From positions 1,201,347 to 1,265,346 of the forward strand of contig NZ_LT896588.1 in the NCBI RefSeq assembly GCF_900186615.1: 64,000 nt of DNA. Direction: 5' to 3'. Positions 26,260 to 35,115 of this stretch are shown piece by piece (the stretch's first letter is position 1; every line of letters begins with the position of its first letter). Origin of the DNA: Parabacteroides bouchesdurhonensis. Lineage in GTDB: Bacteria; Bacteroidota; Bacteroidia; Bacteroidales; Tannerellaceae. Under the pieces are notes generated by a model. That model saw only the letters and a list, made by a program, of their open reading frames with translations, ran no database searches and was not told where the DNA came from. The position numbers and the translations under genes were made by a program.

Positions 26260-27696
26260 ATGAAATCAAAAGACACTTCACGCCGCCTGTTCCTGAAACA
26301 AGCCCTTGCCCTTTCGGCCACCGCCGCCATCCCTTCATTCTGGATACCAGTAAAAGGACACGCCACTCCGGCATCCCCGTTCGTCAGTCCGAACGACCGC
26401 GTCAACATAGCCTTCATCGGTATTGGCAACCGCGGAGGAGAGATCGCCAAGGAATTATACAACACGGGACTGTGCAATGTAGTTGCCCTGTGCGACGTAG
26501 ATATGGGCGCTCCGCATACGCAGGAGGTCATCTCCATGTTTCCCGACGTACCCCGCTTCCAGGACTTCCGTAAGATGTTCGACAAGATGGCGGACAGGAT
26601 AGACGCCGTTACGGTAGGCGTGCCGGACCATTCGCACTTCCCTATCACGATAGAAGTCATGTCGCACGGAAAGCACGTTTACGTAGAGAAGCCGATGGCA
26701 CGTACTTTTAATGAAGTGGAACTGATGATGAAGGCTGAAAAGAAATTCGGCGTCGTCACCCAAATGGGCAATCAGGGACACTCCGAAGCAAACTACTTCC
26801 AGTTCAAAGCCTGGCAGGAAGCCGGAATCATTAAAGACGTTACAGCCATTACAGCCCACATGAACAATTCACGCCGATGGCACGGGTGGGACCCCGGAAT
26901 CAGAAGATTCCCCGCTGCCGAGCCTATACCCGATACGCTGGATTGGGATACCTGGCTGGGCGTTGTGAAGCATCACGATTATAATCACGACTTCCATCTG
27001 GGACAATGGCGTTGCTGGTACGACTTCGGTATGGGAGCGCTTGGCGACTGGGGGGCACATATATTAGACACCGCCCACCAATTCCTCAACCTGGGCTTGC
27101 CCGTCGAGATCAATCCCACTTACCTGAAAGGGCATAACAAGTTCTTCTTCCCGATGTCGTCTACCATCGTCTTCAAGTTTCCGGAGCGTGGAGCTATGCC
27201 ACCGGTTGATATAACCTGGTACGACGGTCTGGATAATATCCCGGCAGTGCCCGACGATTACGGGATTTCCGAACTCGATCCCAACATCCCGACAGTAGCC
27301 GGAGGCAAGATACAACCCGCCAAACTGAACCCCGGAAAAGAGATTTACACAAAGACACTCACCTTTAAGGGCGGTTCGCACGGCAGCACCCTTTCCATCA
27401 TTCCGGAGGAAAAGGCCAAGGAGATAGAGCCCCTGTTGCCGGAAGTACCGCAAAGCACCTCCAACCATTATGCTAACTTCCTGCTGGCTTGTCAGGGGAA
27501 AGAGCAGACGCGCTCGCCCTTCTCCATTGCAGGTCCGTTAAGCCAGGTATTTTGTCTGGGGGTATTAAGCCAACAATTGGGAGAGAAGCTCCTGTTCGAC
27601 CGGGCTACGAAGCAAATCACCAACAACAAGCTGGCCAACCAAATGCTGGCAGGCGCGCCTCCACGCAAAGGATGGGAGGAGTATTACAAGATATAA
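26260..27696 (+). CDS. Exported Gfo/Idh/MocA-family oxidoreductase
   Basis: This is a 478-residue protein with a Tat-like signal (SRRLFLKQALALSATAAIPSF). The Rossmann domain carries VNIAFIGIGNRGGEIAKELY and VVALCDVD. The family EKP motif is seen in HGKHVYVEKPMARTFNEVE, followed by TQMGNQGHS and the C-terminal alpha/beta domain (RCWYDFGMGALGDWGAHILDTAHQFL). Members oxidise or reduce sugar hydroxyls with a tightly bound nicotinamide cofactor; the Tat signal fits folding with cofactor before export. Codon and base use is visibly more GC-rich than the upstream glycosidase gene, although the two are adjacent. Confidence 0.9.
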   Translation: MKSKDTSRRLFLKQALALSATAAIPSFWIPVKGHATPASPFVSPNDRVNIAFIGIGNRGGEIAKELYNTGLCNVVALCDVDMGAPHTQEVISMFPDVPRFQDFRKMFDKMADRIDAVTVGVPDHSHFPITIEVMSHGKHVYVEKPMARTFNEVELMMKAEKKFGVVTQMGNQGHSEANYFQFKAWQEAGIIKDVTAITAHMNNSRRWHGWDPGIRRFPAAEPIPDTLDWDTWLGVVKHHDYNHDFHLGQWRCWYDFGMGALGDWGAHILDTAHQFLNLGLPVEINPTYLKGHNKFFFPMSSTIVFKFPERGAMPPVDITWYDGLDNIPAVPDDYGISELDPNIPTVAGGKIQPAKLNPGKEIYTKTLTFKGGSHGSTLSIIPEEKAKEIEPLLPEVPQSTSNHYANFLLACQGKEQTRSPFSIAGPLSQVFCLGVLSQQLGEKLLFDRATKQITNNKLANQMLAGAPPRKGWEEYYKI

Positions 27697-27743
27697 GTGC
27701 CGATTAAAACAGTAAGACATGGAATCGGGCATGTGGAGATATA

Positions 27744-29033
27744 CTATTCAGCTAACCATCGGTTAATCTGCGTCAGTATTTTTTCCTTCATGTCATCCGG
27801 CATATTGCTGATACGTGCACGATGACTGCCTCTTGGCTGAATATAGACCTGCTCATTCTTTTTACCTTTGAAAGACGGAACACGAGTTGCGCTCCACGGA
27901 TCAATTTCGCCATAAATAAAGATCATCTTCGGATCATTGTCTTTCAAAAAGCTATACACCTTCCGGTAAAGTTCGGGGCGGAACTCGACCGTTCCCGCAC
28001 TCTTCGGAAGCATGATACGGCTCAGATATCCCTCACTACTTTGTATGGAGAGATACTTTTCAAGAGGCTTTGTATCATAACCATAATACCCCAGTTCACG
28101 GGCAGCCTGCACAAAGAAAGAGGCATTTGGCTGGTCTTCGGCAAAATAATCCGGAGAGCAGACAGCCACCAGATGCCTGAATAGAGTATCCGTATCCGAA
28201 GAAAGAACAGGTATCGTACCCACCGGAGTGCCCCATTGCCAAAAAGCAAAAGGGTATTCTAATACGCAATAGTCCAACACTTCATCCATTGAAATATGAA
28301 AACGCAGACTGCTTTCCTTGCAGAAAGCCTCCAGCAGGGGAACGATCTCGGTCCTGCGCTTCAAGACTTCCTCCTGGAACTTCTTAATCCGGGTACGTTC
28401 CGCTTTAGTACCCACCTTACGTAAAAAAGGCTCGTGACGCCCGTCCTCCACAGCACGATTCAGAGGAGCTACATAAGGGACTGAGAAATCCACATCATCC
28501 GGAAAGAAGGCACGATACAAAAGGGTAGTCTGTCCACCTTTGCTTATACCCGTACTTATCCACTTTCCGGTGTTATATATCCAGCGGAAAGTCTGGTTTA
28601 CATGATGAAGGTCATAAGCAGAATTCTCGGCAGTCAGATAGTCCCAATTCAACGGTGACGGCGTAGATTCCAAAAAGTAGCGATACTCCACAAACACAAG
28701 ATTCGCATCCAGCAATTGTGTCAATTCTTCCCGGTATCTGGGGTTCATAGCATACGCAGCTCCATAGCCTTCGGTAACCAGAACGGTAGGACGATCGAAG
28801 CCTACATGTCCTATGATGACGCGCTGTGTAAAGCTGCCAGCCTCCGGATGTTTCGGATCGAGTGGCTGTGTGATACGCACCACATATTTCTCGGGATAAT
28901 GATCGGACTTTAATTGTTCTACATGACTAATACCAGGCAGAGCTTCCAGTTTCGCCTTCAACTCGCCCGTTGCAGCCGCAACGGCTATCATAAAACTAAA
29001 CAGAAGCAGTATCAGTATGGACGTTCTTCTCAT
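27744..29033 (-). CDS. Secreted S37-type tripeptidyl aminopeptidase
   Basis: This is a 429-residue exported serine peptidase with signal peptide MRRTSILILLLFSFMIAVAAA. The alpha/beta-hydrolase core shows VLVTEGYGAAYAMNPRYREELTQLLDANLVFVEYRYFLES, the nucleophile Ser164 in KWISTGISKGGQTTLLYR, Asp in IYGEIDPWSATRV and His in QPRGSHRARI. This matches the PS-10/S37 peptidases, which release tripeptides from N-termini. It begins 4 bp after the queG stop, so the two are probably one transcript. Confidence 0.85.
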   Translation of the reverse strand: MRRTSILILLLFSFMIAVAAATGELKAKLEALPGISHVEQLKSDHYPEKYVVRITQPLDPKHPEAGSFTQRVIIGHVGFDRPTVLVTEGYGAAYAMNPRYREELTQLLDANLVFVEYRYFLESTPSPLNWDYLTAENSAYDLHHVNQTFRWIYNTGKWISTGISKGGQTTLLYRAFFPDDVDFSVPYVAPLNRAVEDGRHEPFLRKVGTKAERTRIKKFQEEVLKRRTEIVPLLEAFCKESSLRFHISMDEVLDYCVLEYPFAFWQWGTPVGTIPVLSSDTDTLFRHLVAVCSPDYFAEDQPNASFFVQAARELGYYGYDTKPLEKYLSIQSSEGYLSRIMLPKSAGTVEFRPELYRKVYSFLKDNDPKMIFIYGEIDPWSATRVPSFKGKKNEQVYIQPRGSHRARISNMPDDMKEKILTQINRWLAE

Positions 29034-29037
29034 GGGT

Positions 29038-29979
29038 TTATTCTTTTAAGTTTCGTATTGTGCGCAGCAAGCCTTCGTACTTGGCTCTTTTCACCGCCGA
29101 ATGGGCAAAGATACGATTATATTCTTCTTTAGTAAGCATGCGGAGCTGTTCTTTTTTAAGGGAGAGAAGGGCTTCCGAGGGACGGAACTCGTCTTCTTTC
29201 GTGGGAACGGCAAAACGGTTCCAGGGGCAAACCAGCTGGCAGGTATCGCAACCGTACAGGCGGTTGCCCAGTTTACCGGCTTGCTCAGCGGGGATTTCTC
29301 CTTTATGCTCGATGGTGAGGTACGACAGGCATCGGGAGGCATTCAAACGTTGCTCACCCTCCAACGCTCCTGTGGGGCAGGCTTTGAGACAACGGGTACA
29401 GTTGCCGCAACGGTTTTTCTGAGACTCATCATATTCGTCCACCTCCAAAGTAGTTACAATCTCGCCCAGAAAGAAAAAAGAGCCTTTGCGGGGAATAATC
29501 AAATTGGTGTTCTTTCCAATGAAGCCTATGCCGGCCTTCCAGGCCCAATAGCGTTCCAGGATGGGTGCCGAATCGGTAAAGATACGGGCGGAGGGGGCCT
29601 CTTCGGGCGTCATTCCGTCTTCTTGAAACGAAGACAGTATGCTTTCCCATAGCCGGCGGAGCTTTTCCTTCACTACCTGATGATAATCTTTGCCATAAGC
29701 ATAATAGGCTATATGGGGAATATTGGCAGGAAGCTTCTTCTCCGGATAATAATTCAATGCGACGGAGATGACGGAGCGCGCACCTTCTACCAGGCCTTCG
29801 GGATTGAAACGTATATCACGGTGATTCTCCATATACTTCATCCCGCCGTGGCACCCTTCGGCAAGCCAGCGGTCAAAGCAGGCGGCCTCGGTGTCTGCCG
29901 AAGCTACGCGAGCTATTCCGCAGGCATCGAATCCTTGTTTATACGCCAGTTCTTTTATCAATGTAGATAATTTCCGCAT
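29038..29979 (-). CDS. queG: Epoxyqueuosine reductase
   Basis: This is a 313-residue enzyme from the ATG at 29979 (MRKLSTLIKELAYKQGFDACGIA); a further upstream start at 30024 would add 15 residues unlike the family. QueG reduces epoxyqueuosine to queuosine in tRNA wobble position 34, using cobalamin and two 4Fe-4S clusters. Cluster ligands are seen in CGNCTRCLKACPTGALEG and CDTCQLVCPWNRF. Family blocks SVISVALNYYP, YGKDYHQVVKEKLRRLW, FTDSAPILERYWAWKAGIGFIGKN and GSFFFLGEI are all present. It is followed immediately by the S37 peptidase gene. Confidence 0.95.
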   Translation of the reverse strand: MRKLSTLIKELAYKQGFDACGIARVASADTEAACFDRWLAEGCHGGMKYMENHRDIRFNPEGLVEGARSVISVALNYYPEKKLPANIPHIAYYAYGKDYHQVVKEKLRRLWESILSSFQEDGMTPEEAPSARIFTDSAPILERYWAWKAGIGFIGKNTNLIIPRKGSFFFLGEIVTTLEVDEYDESQKNRCGNCTRCLKACPTGALEGEQRLNASRCLSYLTIEHKGEIPAEQAGKLGNRLYGCDTCQLVCPWNRFAVPTKEDEFRPSEALLSLKKEQLRMLTKEEYNRIFAHSAVKRAKYEGLLRTIRNLKE

Positions 29980-30037
29980 CTTTATATTGTCTGTTGATGG
30001 TATGTAAAAAGTAGTCACAGGCACCTTAGTATGTCAT

Positions 30038-30115
30038 TGCGGGCTTGACCCGCAAACCCATACTATACAAAAGCACAACTAAGAGGATAAGAGGCAGGTC
30101 AAGTCCTCCAAGACA
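30038..30115. repeat. GCGGG-CTTGA-CCCGC palindromic repeats on the left side of the GIY-YIG gene
   Basis: TGCGGGCTTGACCCGCA at 30038-30054 is a short stem-loop. At 30084-30115 a diverged unit reads GGATAAGAGGCAGGTCAAG and then TCCTCCAAGACA. It aligns as a direct repeat with the right-hand unit at 30495-30526. Confidence 0.7.
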
Positions 30116-30173
30116 TAAACGCTATAAACAATACTTTTTGCACATCCACCTTATCTTTCTTTAAGTTCTTTAT

Positions 30174-30479
30174 TCATATTATATCCCAATCTGCTGCCAA
30201 ATCATTCCAATCAGGATTGATACTTACAACAAGAGCATTCTTCCATTTTCTTTTCCAATTTTTCAATTGCTTCTCACGGCCTATGGCATCCTTTATACTG
30301 TTAAAACTCTCAAAATAAACAAGCTTTGTACAATTATACATAGCTGTAAAGCCAGGGATTTCCCCGCTTTTATGCTCTCGTACACGACGTTCAAGATCGT
30401 TTGTAACTCCAGTATAAAGAACATTTCCGTGCTCATTGGTTAGCATATATATCCAATACTGATGTACATTTTTAATCAT
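30174..30479 (-). CDS. GIY-YIG nuclease-domain protein
   Basis: This is a 101-residue single-domain protein. The GIY-YIG fold is evident: YWIYMLTNEHGNVLYTGVTNDLERRVREHKSGEIPGFTAMYN, with the variant IYM...YTG motif, catalytic Arg in LERRV and the later Glu in AIGREKQLKNWKRKWKNALV. Such small UPF0213/YhbQ-like nucleases are of uncertain role. The gene sits alone between GGGTCAAGCCCG repeats, which suggests that nuclease and repeats travel together. Confidence 0.88.
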   Translation of the reverse strand: MIKNVHQYWIYMLTNEHGNVLYTGVTNDLERRVREHKSGEIPGFTAMYNCTKLVYFESFNSIKDAIGREKQLKNWKRKWKNALVVSINPDWNDLAADWDII

Positions 30480-30494
30480 AGTTAGATTGATTTA

Positions 30495-30526
30495 GGATAA
30501 GATGGCGGGTCAAGCCCGCCAGGACA
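30495..30526. repeat. GGCGGG-TCAAG-CCCGCC repeat on the right side of the GIY-YIG gene
   Basis: GGCGGGTCAAGCCCGCC at 30504-30520 is the exact reverse complement (core GCGGGTCAAGCCCGC) of the left copy at 30039-30053. With its flanks (GGATAAGATGGC..., ...CAGGACA) it is a direct, better-preserved copy of 30084-30115. Confidence 0.75.
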
Positions 30527-30566
30527 ATTACCATTGACACATTACCATGATATTCCGGCAATATTT

Positions 30567-30652
30567 TTACCGTACTAACAGTAACGCTCTTGCGGCGTAC
30601 ACGGTAAAGGTGTTACCGTACTAACGGTAACGCTCTTACCGAAAAACAGTGC
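30567..30652. repeat. 23-bp period array with TTACCGT...ACGGTAA cores
   Basis: Units begin at 30567, 30590, 30613 and (partial) 30636. The third has a perfect core TTACCGTACTAACGGTAA with 7-bp arms, plus the spacer CGCTC. The first is TTACCGTACTAACAGTAA plus CGCTC. Units 1 and 3 are 46 bp apart and almost identical, while units 2 and 4 are diverged. Confidence 0.75.
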
Positions 30653-30682
30653 TTTGCCCAACAATACGGCGGCAGAGGGAGG

Positions 30683-31294
30683 CTATTCAAATACCTTAAA
30701 CTCGTAGCCTTGCTGCAGCAGCCATTCAATGGAACGGGGCATGGCTTCGCGCATGTTTCGTTCGGCTTTCAGGGAGTCGTGGAAGACAATAACGGAGCCG
30801 TTGCGGGTATAGTTCTTTACCACGTTGAAGACGCCGTTAGGGGTCATGTGCGGACTATAGTCGCGCGTCACCACGTCCCACATCACAATTTTATAATGTT
30901 GAAGAAGTGTAAGGATCTGCGGGAAACGCATATGCCCGTGCGGCGGACGGAAAAGGTCTGTCTGTATATAATCGGCCGCCTTCTTCACATTTGCCAGATA
31001 ATTCTTCGTCCAGTACTGGATGCCCTGGATATGGTTGTAAGTATGGTTGCCCACCCGATGCCCGCGGTCTATCACCAGTTGGTAAAGATCCGGATGTTTG
31101 CGTACGTTATCGCCTACCATAAAGAAGGTGGCTTTTACGCCATACCTGTCCAATACATCCAAAACCCAAGGGGTAATCTCGGGAATAGGGCCGTCGTCGA
31201 AAGTGAGATATACACACTTCTTCTCAGCCGGTATTCGCCAGATTACCCCCGGAAAGAGGACCCTGTAAAACCAGGGCGGTTGTTCTATAAACAT
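30683..31294 (-). CDS. Polysaccharide deacetylase (NodB domain)
   Basis: This is a 203-residue protein from the ATG at 31294 (MFIEQPPWFYRVLFPGVIWRI); the frame upstream to 31351 overlaps the preceding gene. The NodB motifs are present: TFDDGPIPEITP with Asp33/Asp34, HRVGNHTYNH with metal-ligand His84 and His88, then LFRPPHGHMR and YSPHMTPN. CE4 enzymes remove N- or O-acetyl groups from envelope or exopolysaccharides. No signal peptide is obvious, although the N-terminal aromatic patch could be a membrane-associated segment. It begins 10 bp after the DUF2723 gene, so co-transcription is likely. Confidence 0.9.
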   Translation of the reverse strand: MFIEQPPWFYRVLFPGVIWRIPAEKKCVYLTFDDGPIPEITPWVLDVLDRYGVKATFFMVGDNVRKHPDLYQLVIDRGHRVGNHTYNHIQGIQYWTKNYLANVKKAADYIQTDLFRPPHGHMRFPQILTLLQHYKIVMWDVVTRDYSPHMTPNGVFNVVKNYTRNGSVIVFHDSLKAERNMREAMPRSIEWLLQQGYEFKVFE

Positions 31295-31304
31295 AATTCT
31301 CGTT

Positions 31305-34300
31305 CTACTCTTTACTTTCTGCCGCACCGTAAGCCATACGGTAGTTGTCAAATTCCTCCTGATACTTCTTGCCGAACTCAGGGTTGTATTGCTTGTTTAC
31401 GCGAAGCACTTCCTGCAATATAGCCAGGTTCTGACGAAGCTCACCCTCTACAGATGACAATTGTCCCGGTTTCAGGCGGAAGAACCAGTTGATATTACGC
31501 AGTGCATCATCGGCAATACCGGTATATACCTCTTCTGCCTTTTCCTTTTGGCCGAGCACATAGTAAAGCTCACCGATAGATAGAGCGGAATAGTCTAACG
31601 GCACATTTTCGGGCGGAAGCACCTCCATACATTTATCCAGCACCTCCAAGGCTTTGTCTTTCTGGCCTTCGTTATACAGTGCGGCGGCCAGTTTGGCAAA
31701 TATCACCATACGGTAGCTTTTGCACATGCGCATTACGTTTTCGTCCAGATAGATGCCTTTCTTATCTACGCCGCCCCATTTGAACTTGTTCATCACGTTG
31801 TCGTACATCTTCTCGGCGTTAACCTCCTTGATAGTACCCTTTACCTGCATCGGAACGATCTGGTTGGCCAGTCCGGTCTGTTGGAAATACGGATCAAGAT
31901 TTACCCATTGATCGCTTGCTACCGTTACAGCATAGTATATCGGACGCTTCCAGTCGTTTGTCTGCAACATGTCCAGTACCATCAGTTCCTGCTTGCCCAG
32001 AATGTCTTTGCCTTTCAGGTCAATCGTCATGTCTTGAATATAACGGGCATCGGCCGTATCTACCACACCATTCTGCACGGCGGCATTAGGATCGACCTTA
32101 TAAACAAGCGTCTGCGACGGTATATAATCCAATTCCTGATTGATTTGCGGTATCTTCTTATACTTCGGATCATTGCTGCGGACGAAATCCAATGCTGTTT
32201 TCAAATCAACAGCCTGTTCCGTCAGCGGGAAGACATATGCGGCATCACGCGTGCCCTGCACATAATCTGCCCGATCCCAGGAGATAGGCAGCGGCTGCGA
32301 TTCATAGGCCTGCTTTTTCATTTGGTCTATATACCAGTCGGTCTGCAGGTAGCTGGTGTTACATACACGAACGTCGGTACGAATGCCTTCTACTTCCTGG
32401 GCGTACCACAATGGGAAGGTATCATTATCACCATTGGTAAAGATGATGGCGTTCGGTTCGCACGACTCCAGATAATTCGATCCGAAATCACGACAAACAT
32501 AACGGCCGGAGCGATCGTGGTCGTCCCAGTTCTGAGCTCCCATCTGAATAGGAACAAACAGACAGAGAAGCGAAGCGATAGAACCGGCAGCTACTGCCGA
32601 CAACTTTCCATACTTCTCCAGGCCTTTTGCCAGCGCCGCCACTCCAAAGCCTATCCATATACAGAAGGCATAGAACGAGCCGGCATACGCATAGTCTCGT
32701 TCGCGTGGCTGGTATGGCGCCTGATTCAGATAAAGCACAATGGCTATACCCGTCATGAAGAACAGGAAGAACGTCACCCAGAATGCCTGTATGCCTTTCT
32801 TTCCGGCATAAGCCTGATACAACAGGCCTAAGATGCCGAGTAAAAGCGGCAACATGTAGTACACGTTATGTCCCTTATTGTTTATTATATTGAAAGGCAT
32901 ATCTTCCTGAGAGCCTACAAGGGCTTCGTCGATAAACGGAATACCGGTAATCCAGTTGCCATTCAACACTTCTCCATTTCCCTGAATATCATTCTGCCGA
33001 CCGGAGAAATTCCACATGAAATAACGCCAGTACATGAAATTAAGCTGATAAGCGAAGAAGAAGCGGAGATTCTCCGCAAAGGTAGGCTTCACTACCGAGA
33101 TCATCTCTCCGCAACGGTTATACTTGACTGGCTGTCCTTTAACCTGTGCCCATTCTTTATAGGCCTGGATATGACGCTGGTCGTTGCTATGCATGCGGGG
33201 GAAGAGCATATTCAGCTCATCCACGTATTTATAATCCGTCTCATAACGGGAAACATAATAACGGTCTTTCTCATTCTTATCTTTTTTGATAACGCGGCTC
33301 CAGGTTGGCGCGCCTTTTTCGGAAACAGGAACGCAATTGCCGTCCTTATTCTCCCGTTGCACTTCCGATACATAAGTCTGTCCGTATACTAAAGGTGTTT
33401 TGCCATATTGCTCACGGGCCAGGTAAGTACGCAGTGTAAAAATATCACTCGGCGCGTTCTGGTTCATCGGCGTATCGGCAGATGCACGGATTAGCGTCAG
33501 TGCATAAGACGAATAACCAACAACAACAACCATTAAGCAGATCAGTACGGTATTCAGCATCTTGATATTTACTTTCTTACTCATAAACAAGTAAGCCGTA
33601 AGAGCAGCCGTAAGGATAACAGCCAACAGATATCCGCTTCCAATAAATGGAATGCCAATCAATACGACGGCCAGTATAAAGGAAACTTTCATACGCACCG
33701 GATTGATCTCATCACGCATTGTTTCCCAAATAGACCAGGCCAGTACTCCTGCCAATACAATCACGTAAGCAAATACACCGGAGTTATATGGCATGCCGAA
33801 TACATTTACAAACAGAAGTTCAAAGTAACCGCATACTTCTACCAATCCTTGTACTACGCCGTACATCATCAAGGCCACGATAACGAATGAAACCAAAAGG
33901 GCAATTAATGTTCCCTTCATGGTAGGATTCTCAAACTTCTTATAATAGTATACCAATACGATAGCCGGAATACACAACAGGTTCAACAGGTGGACACCGA
34001 TACTCAATCCCATTAAGTAGGCTATCAGTACAATCCACCGGTCGGCATGGGGTTGGTCCGCCATATCTTCCCATTTCAGTATCAACCAGAATACTAAAGC
34101 AGTAAAAAGAGAAGACGAAGCATATACCTCACCTTCTACGGCACTGAACCAGAACGTATCACTGAATGTATAAGCCAATGCACCGACAAGACCGCTACCT
34201 AAAATAGTAATCAGCTTTCCGGTTGATATTTCTTCACTCTCATTTACCATAATTTTGCGGGCCATGTGCGTAATACTCCAAAACAGGAATAAGATAGTCA

Positions 34301-34562
34301 GCCCGCTAAAAAGTGCAGACATGCTGTTCACCATCATCGCAACTTTCGAAGGATCGGGAGCAAACTGTCCGAAAAGATTAGCTACCAGCATAAAGAAAGG
34401 CGCTCCGGGTGGATGTCCCACTTCCAGTTTAAATGCCGAAGAAATGAACTCGCCACAATCCCAAAAGCTGGCTGTGGGTTCGATAGTCATCAAATAAACG
34501 GTGGTAGCGATTGCGAAAACAATCCATCCCAAAACGTTGTTGATTAGTTTATACTTTCCCAT
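31305..34562 (-). CDS. DUF2723/GT117-family polytopic membrane glycosyltransferase-like protein
   Basis: This is a 1085-residue inner-membrane protein from the ATG at 34562 (MGKYKLINNVLGWIVFAIATTVYLMTIEPTASFWDCGEFISSAFKLEVGHPPGAP). The DCGEF and GHPPGAP motifs near the start are the DUF2723 hallmark and resemble the acidic first loop of protein O-mannosyltransferase-like GT-C enzymes. About a dozen helices span residues 8-680. The C-terminal periplasmic part begins with YVCRDFGSNYLESCEPNAIIFTNGDNDTFPLWYAQEVEGIRTDVRV and ends with TPR-like helices (YYVLGQKEKAEEVYTGIAD). A role in transfer of lipid-linked sugars is inferred from the fold. Confidence 0.85.
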   Translation of the reverse strand: MGKYKLINNVLGWIVFAIATTVYLMTIEPTASFWDCGEFISSAFKLEVGHPPGAPFFMLVANLFGQFAPDPSKVAMMVNSMSALFSGLTILFLFWSITHMARKIMVNESEEISTGKLITILGSGLVGALAYTFSDTFWFSAVEGEVYASSSLFTALVFWLILKWEDMADQPHADRWIVLIAYLMGLSIGVHLLNLLCIPAIVLVYYYKKFENPTMKGTLIALLVSFVIVALMMYGVVQGLVEVCGYFELLFVNVFGMPYNSGVFAYVIVLAGVLAWSIWETMRDEINPVRMKVSFILAVVLIGIPFIGSGYLLAVILTAALTAYLFMSKKVNIKMLNTVLICLMVVVVGYSSYALTLIRASADTPMNQNAPSDIFTLRTYLAREQYGKTPLVYGQTYVSEVQRENKDGNCVPVSEKGAPTWSRVIKKDKNEKDRYYVSRYETDYKYVDELNMLFPRMHSNDQRHIQAYKEWAQVKGQPVKYNRCGEMISVVKPTFAENLRFFFAYQLNFMYWRYFMWNFSGRQNDIQGNGEVLNGNWITGIPFIDEALVGSQEDMPFNIINNKGHNVYYMLPLLLGILGLLYQAYAGKKGIQAFWVTFFLFFMTGIAIVLYLNQAPYQPRERDYAYAGSFYAFCIWIGFGVAALAKGLEKYGKLSAVAAGSIASLLCLFVPIQMGAQNWDDHDRSGRYVCRDFGSNYLESCEPNAIIFTNGDNDTFPLWYAQEVEGIRTDVRVCNTSYLQTDWYIDQMKKQAYESQPLPISWDRADYVQGTRDAAYVFPLTEQAVDLKTALDFVRSNDPKYKKIPQINQELDYIPSQTLVYKVDPNAAVQNGVVDTADARYIQDMTIDLKGKDILGKQELMVLDMLQTNDWKRPIYYAVTVASDQWVNLDPYFQQTGLANQIVPMQVKGTIKEVNAEKMYDNVMNKFKWGGVDKKGIYLDENVMRMCKSYRMVIFAKLAAALYNEGQKDKALEVLDKCMEVLPPENVPLDYSALSIGELYYVLGQKEKAEEVYTGIADDALRNINWFFRLKPGQLSSVEGELRQNLAILQEVLRVNKQYNPEFGKKYQEEFDNYRMAYGAAESKE

Positions 34563-34627
34563 TTTTTTGTATAAAGTGATATGATTAATTACTATAACAA
34601 AACCACCCTTCGCCGGGTAACCGGGCG

Positions 34628-34635
34628 CAAAGGTA
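34628..34635 (-). promoter_or_regulatory. -7 box upstream of the DUF2723 gene
   Basis: The minus strand reads TACCTTTG (TAnnTTTG) 66 bp before the ATG at 34562. This supports that start over the longer frame, which would begin only a few bases after this box. No clear -33 element was found. Confidence 0.5.
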
Positions 34636-34803
34636 AGCATTTACGTTTAATACGTAACGTTCAGATTCCTTATAAATTGTAATCAAGAGATTAGAAATGT
34701 ATTAAAGAAAAAGTAATTACAATAAAAACACACGCCACTTTTGTTAAACAAAGCTTCAACACAAACTGTTTTATCTATACATAGGGATTAAAAATTAAAG
34801 AAT

Positions 34804-35103
34804 ATGGCTGAAGACTATAAATTAACGGACAACGAAGAACGTCACCAGTATGAATTTCATATAGACAAATACGTTCCAAGAATCGAGTATATCAAATCAA
34901 AGAATGGGGAAATTTATTTAACCCATACCGAAGTACCTGTAGCTCTTGAAGGAAAAGGTATCGGTTCCCAATTAATAGAGAAAGCGCTTATAGATATAGA
35001 AAGTAAAGGATTACGCTTAGTTCCACTCTGTCCTTTTGTAGCAGGTTACCTGCAGAAGCATCCGGATTGGAAACGTATCGTTATGCGAGGCATTAATGTT
35101 TAA
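34804..35103 (+). CDS. YjdJ-like GNAT acetyltransferase
   Basis: This is a 99-residue minimal GNAT fold. The acetyl-CoA loop is seen in TEVPVALEGKGIGSQLIEKALIDIESKGLRLVPLCPFVAGYLQKHPDW, typical of the short YjdJ/YidJ group, whose conserved C..F..Y..KHP end is present. The natural substrate is not known. It is followed after 12 bp by a YjdI-like Fe-S protein; the same pair occurs as yjdI-yjdJ in E. coli, pointing to a functional partnership. Confidence 0.85.
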   Translation: MAEDYKLTDNEERHQYEFHIDKYVPRIEYIKSKNGEIYLTHTEVPVALEGKGIGSQLIEKALIDIESKGLRLVPLCPFVAGYLQKHPDWKRIVMRGINV

Positions 35104-35115
35104 TCATCATAAAAA

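Noticed and set aside
31295-31351. Longer start for the polysaccharide deacetylase
   Set aside because: It overlaps the end of the DUF2723 gene by 47 bp and the extra residues (TTTVWLTVRQKVKSRTR) are the complement frame of that gene's coding sequence.
31881-33392. Long plus-strand ORFs (316 and 174 codons) opposite the DUF2723 gene
   Set aside because: They are antisense shadows of the DUF2723 reading frame; their composition (rich in Ile, Tyr, His, Arg) is that of a complement frame.
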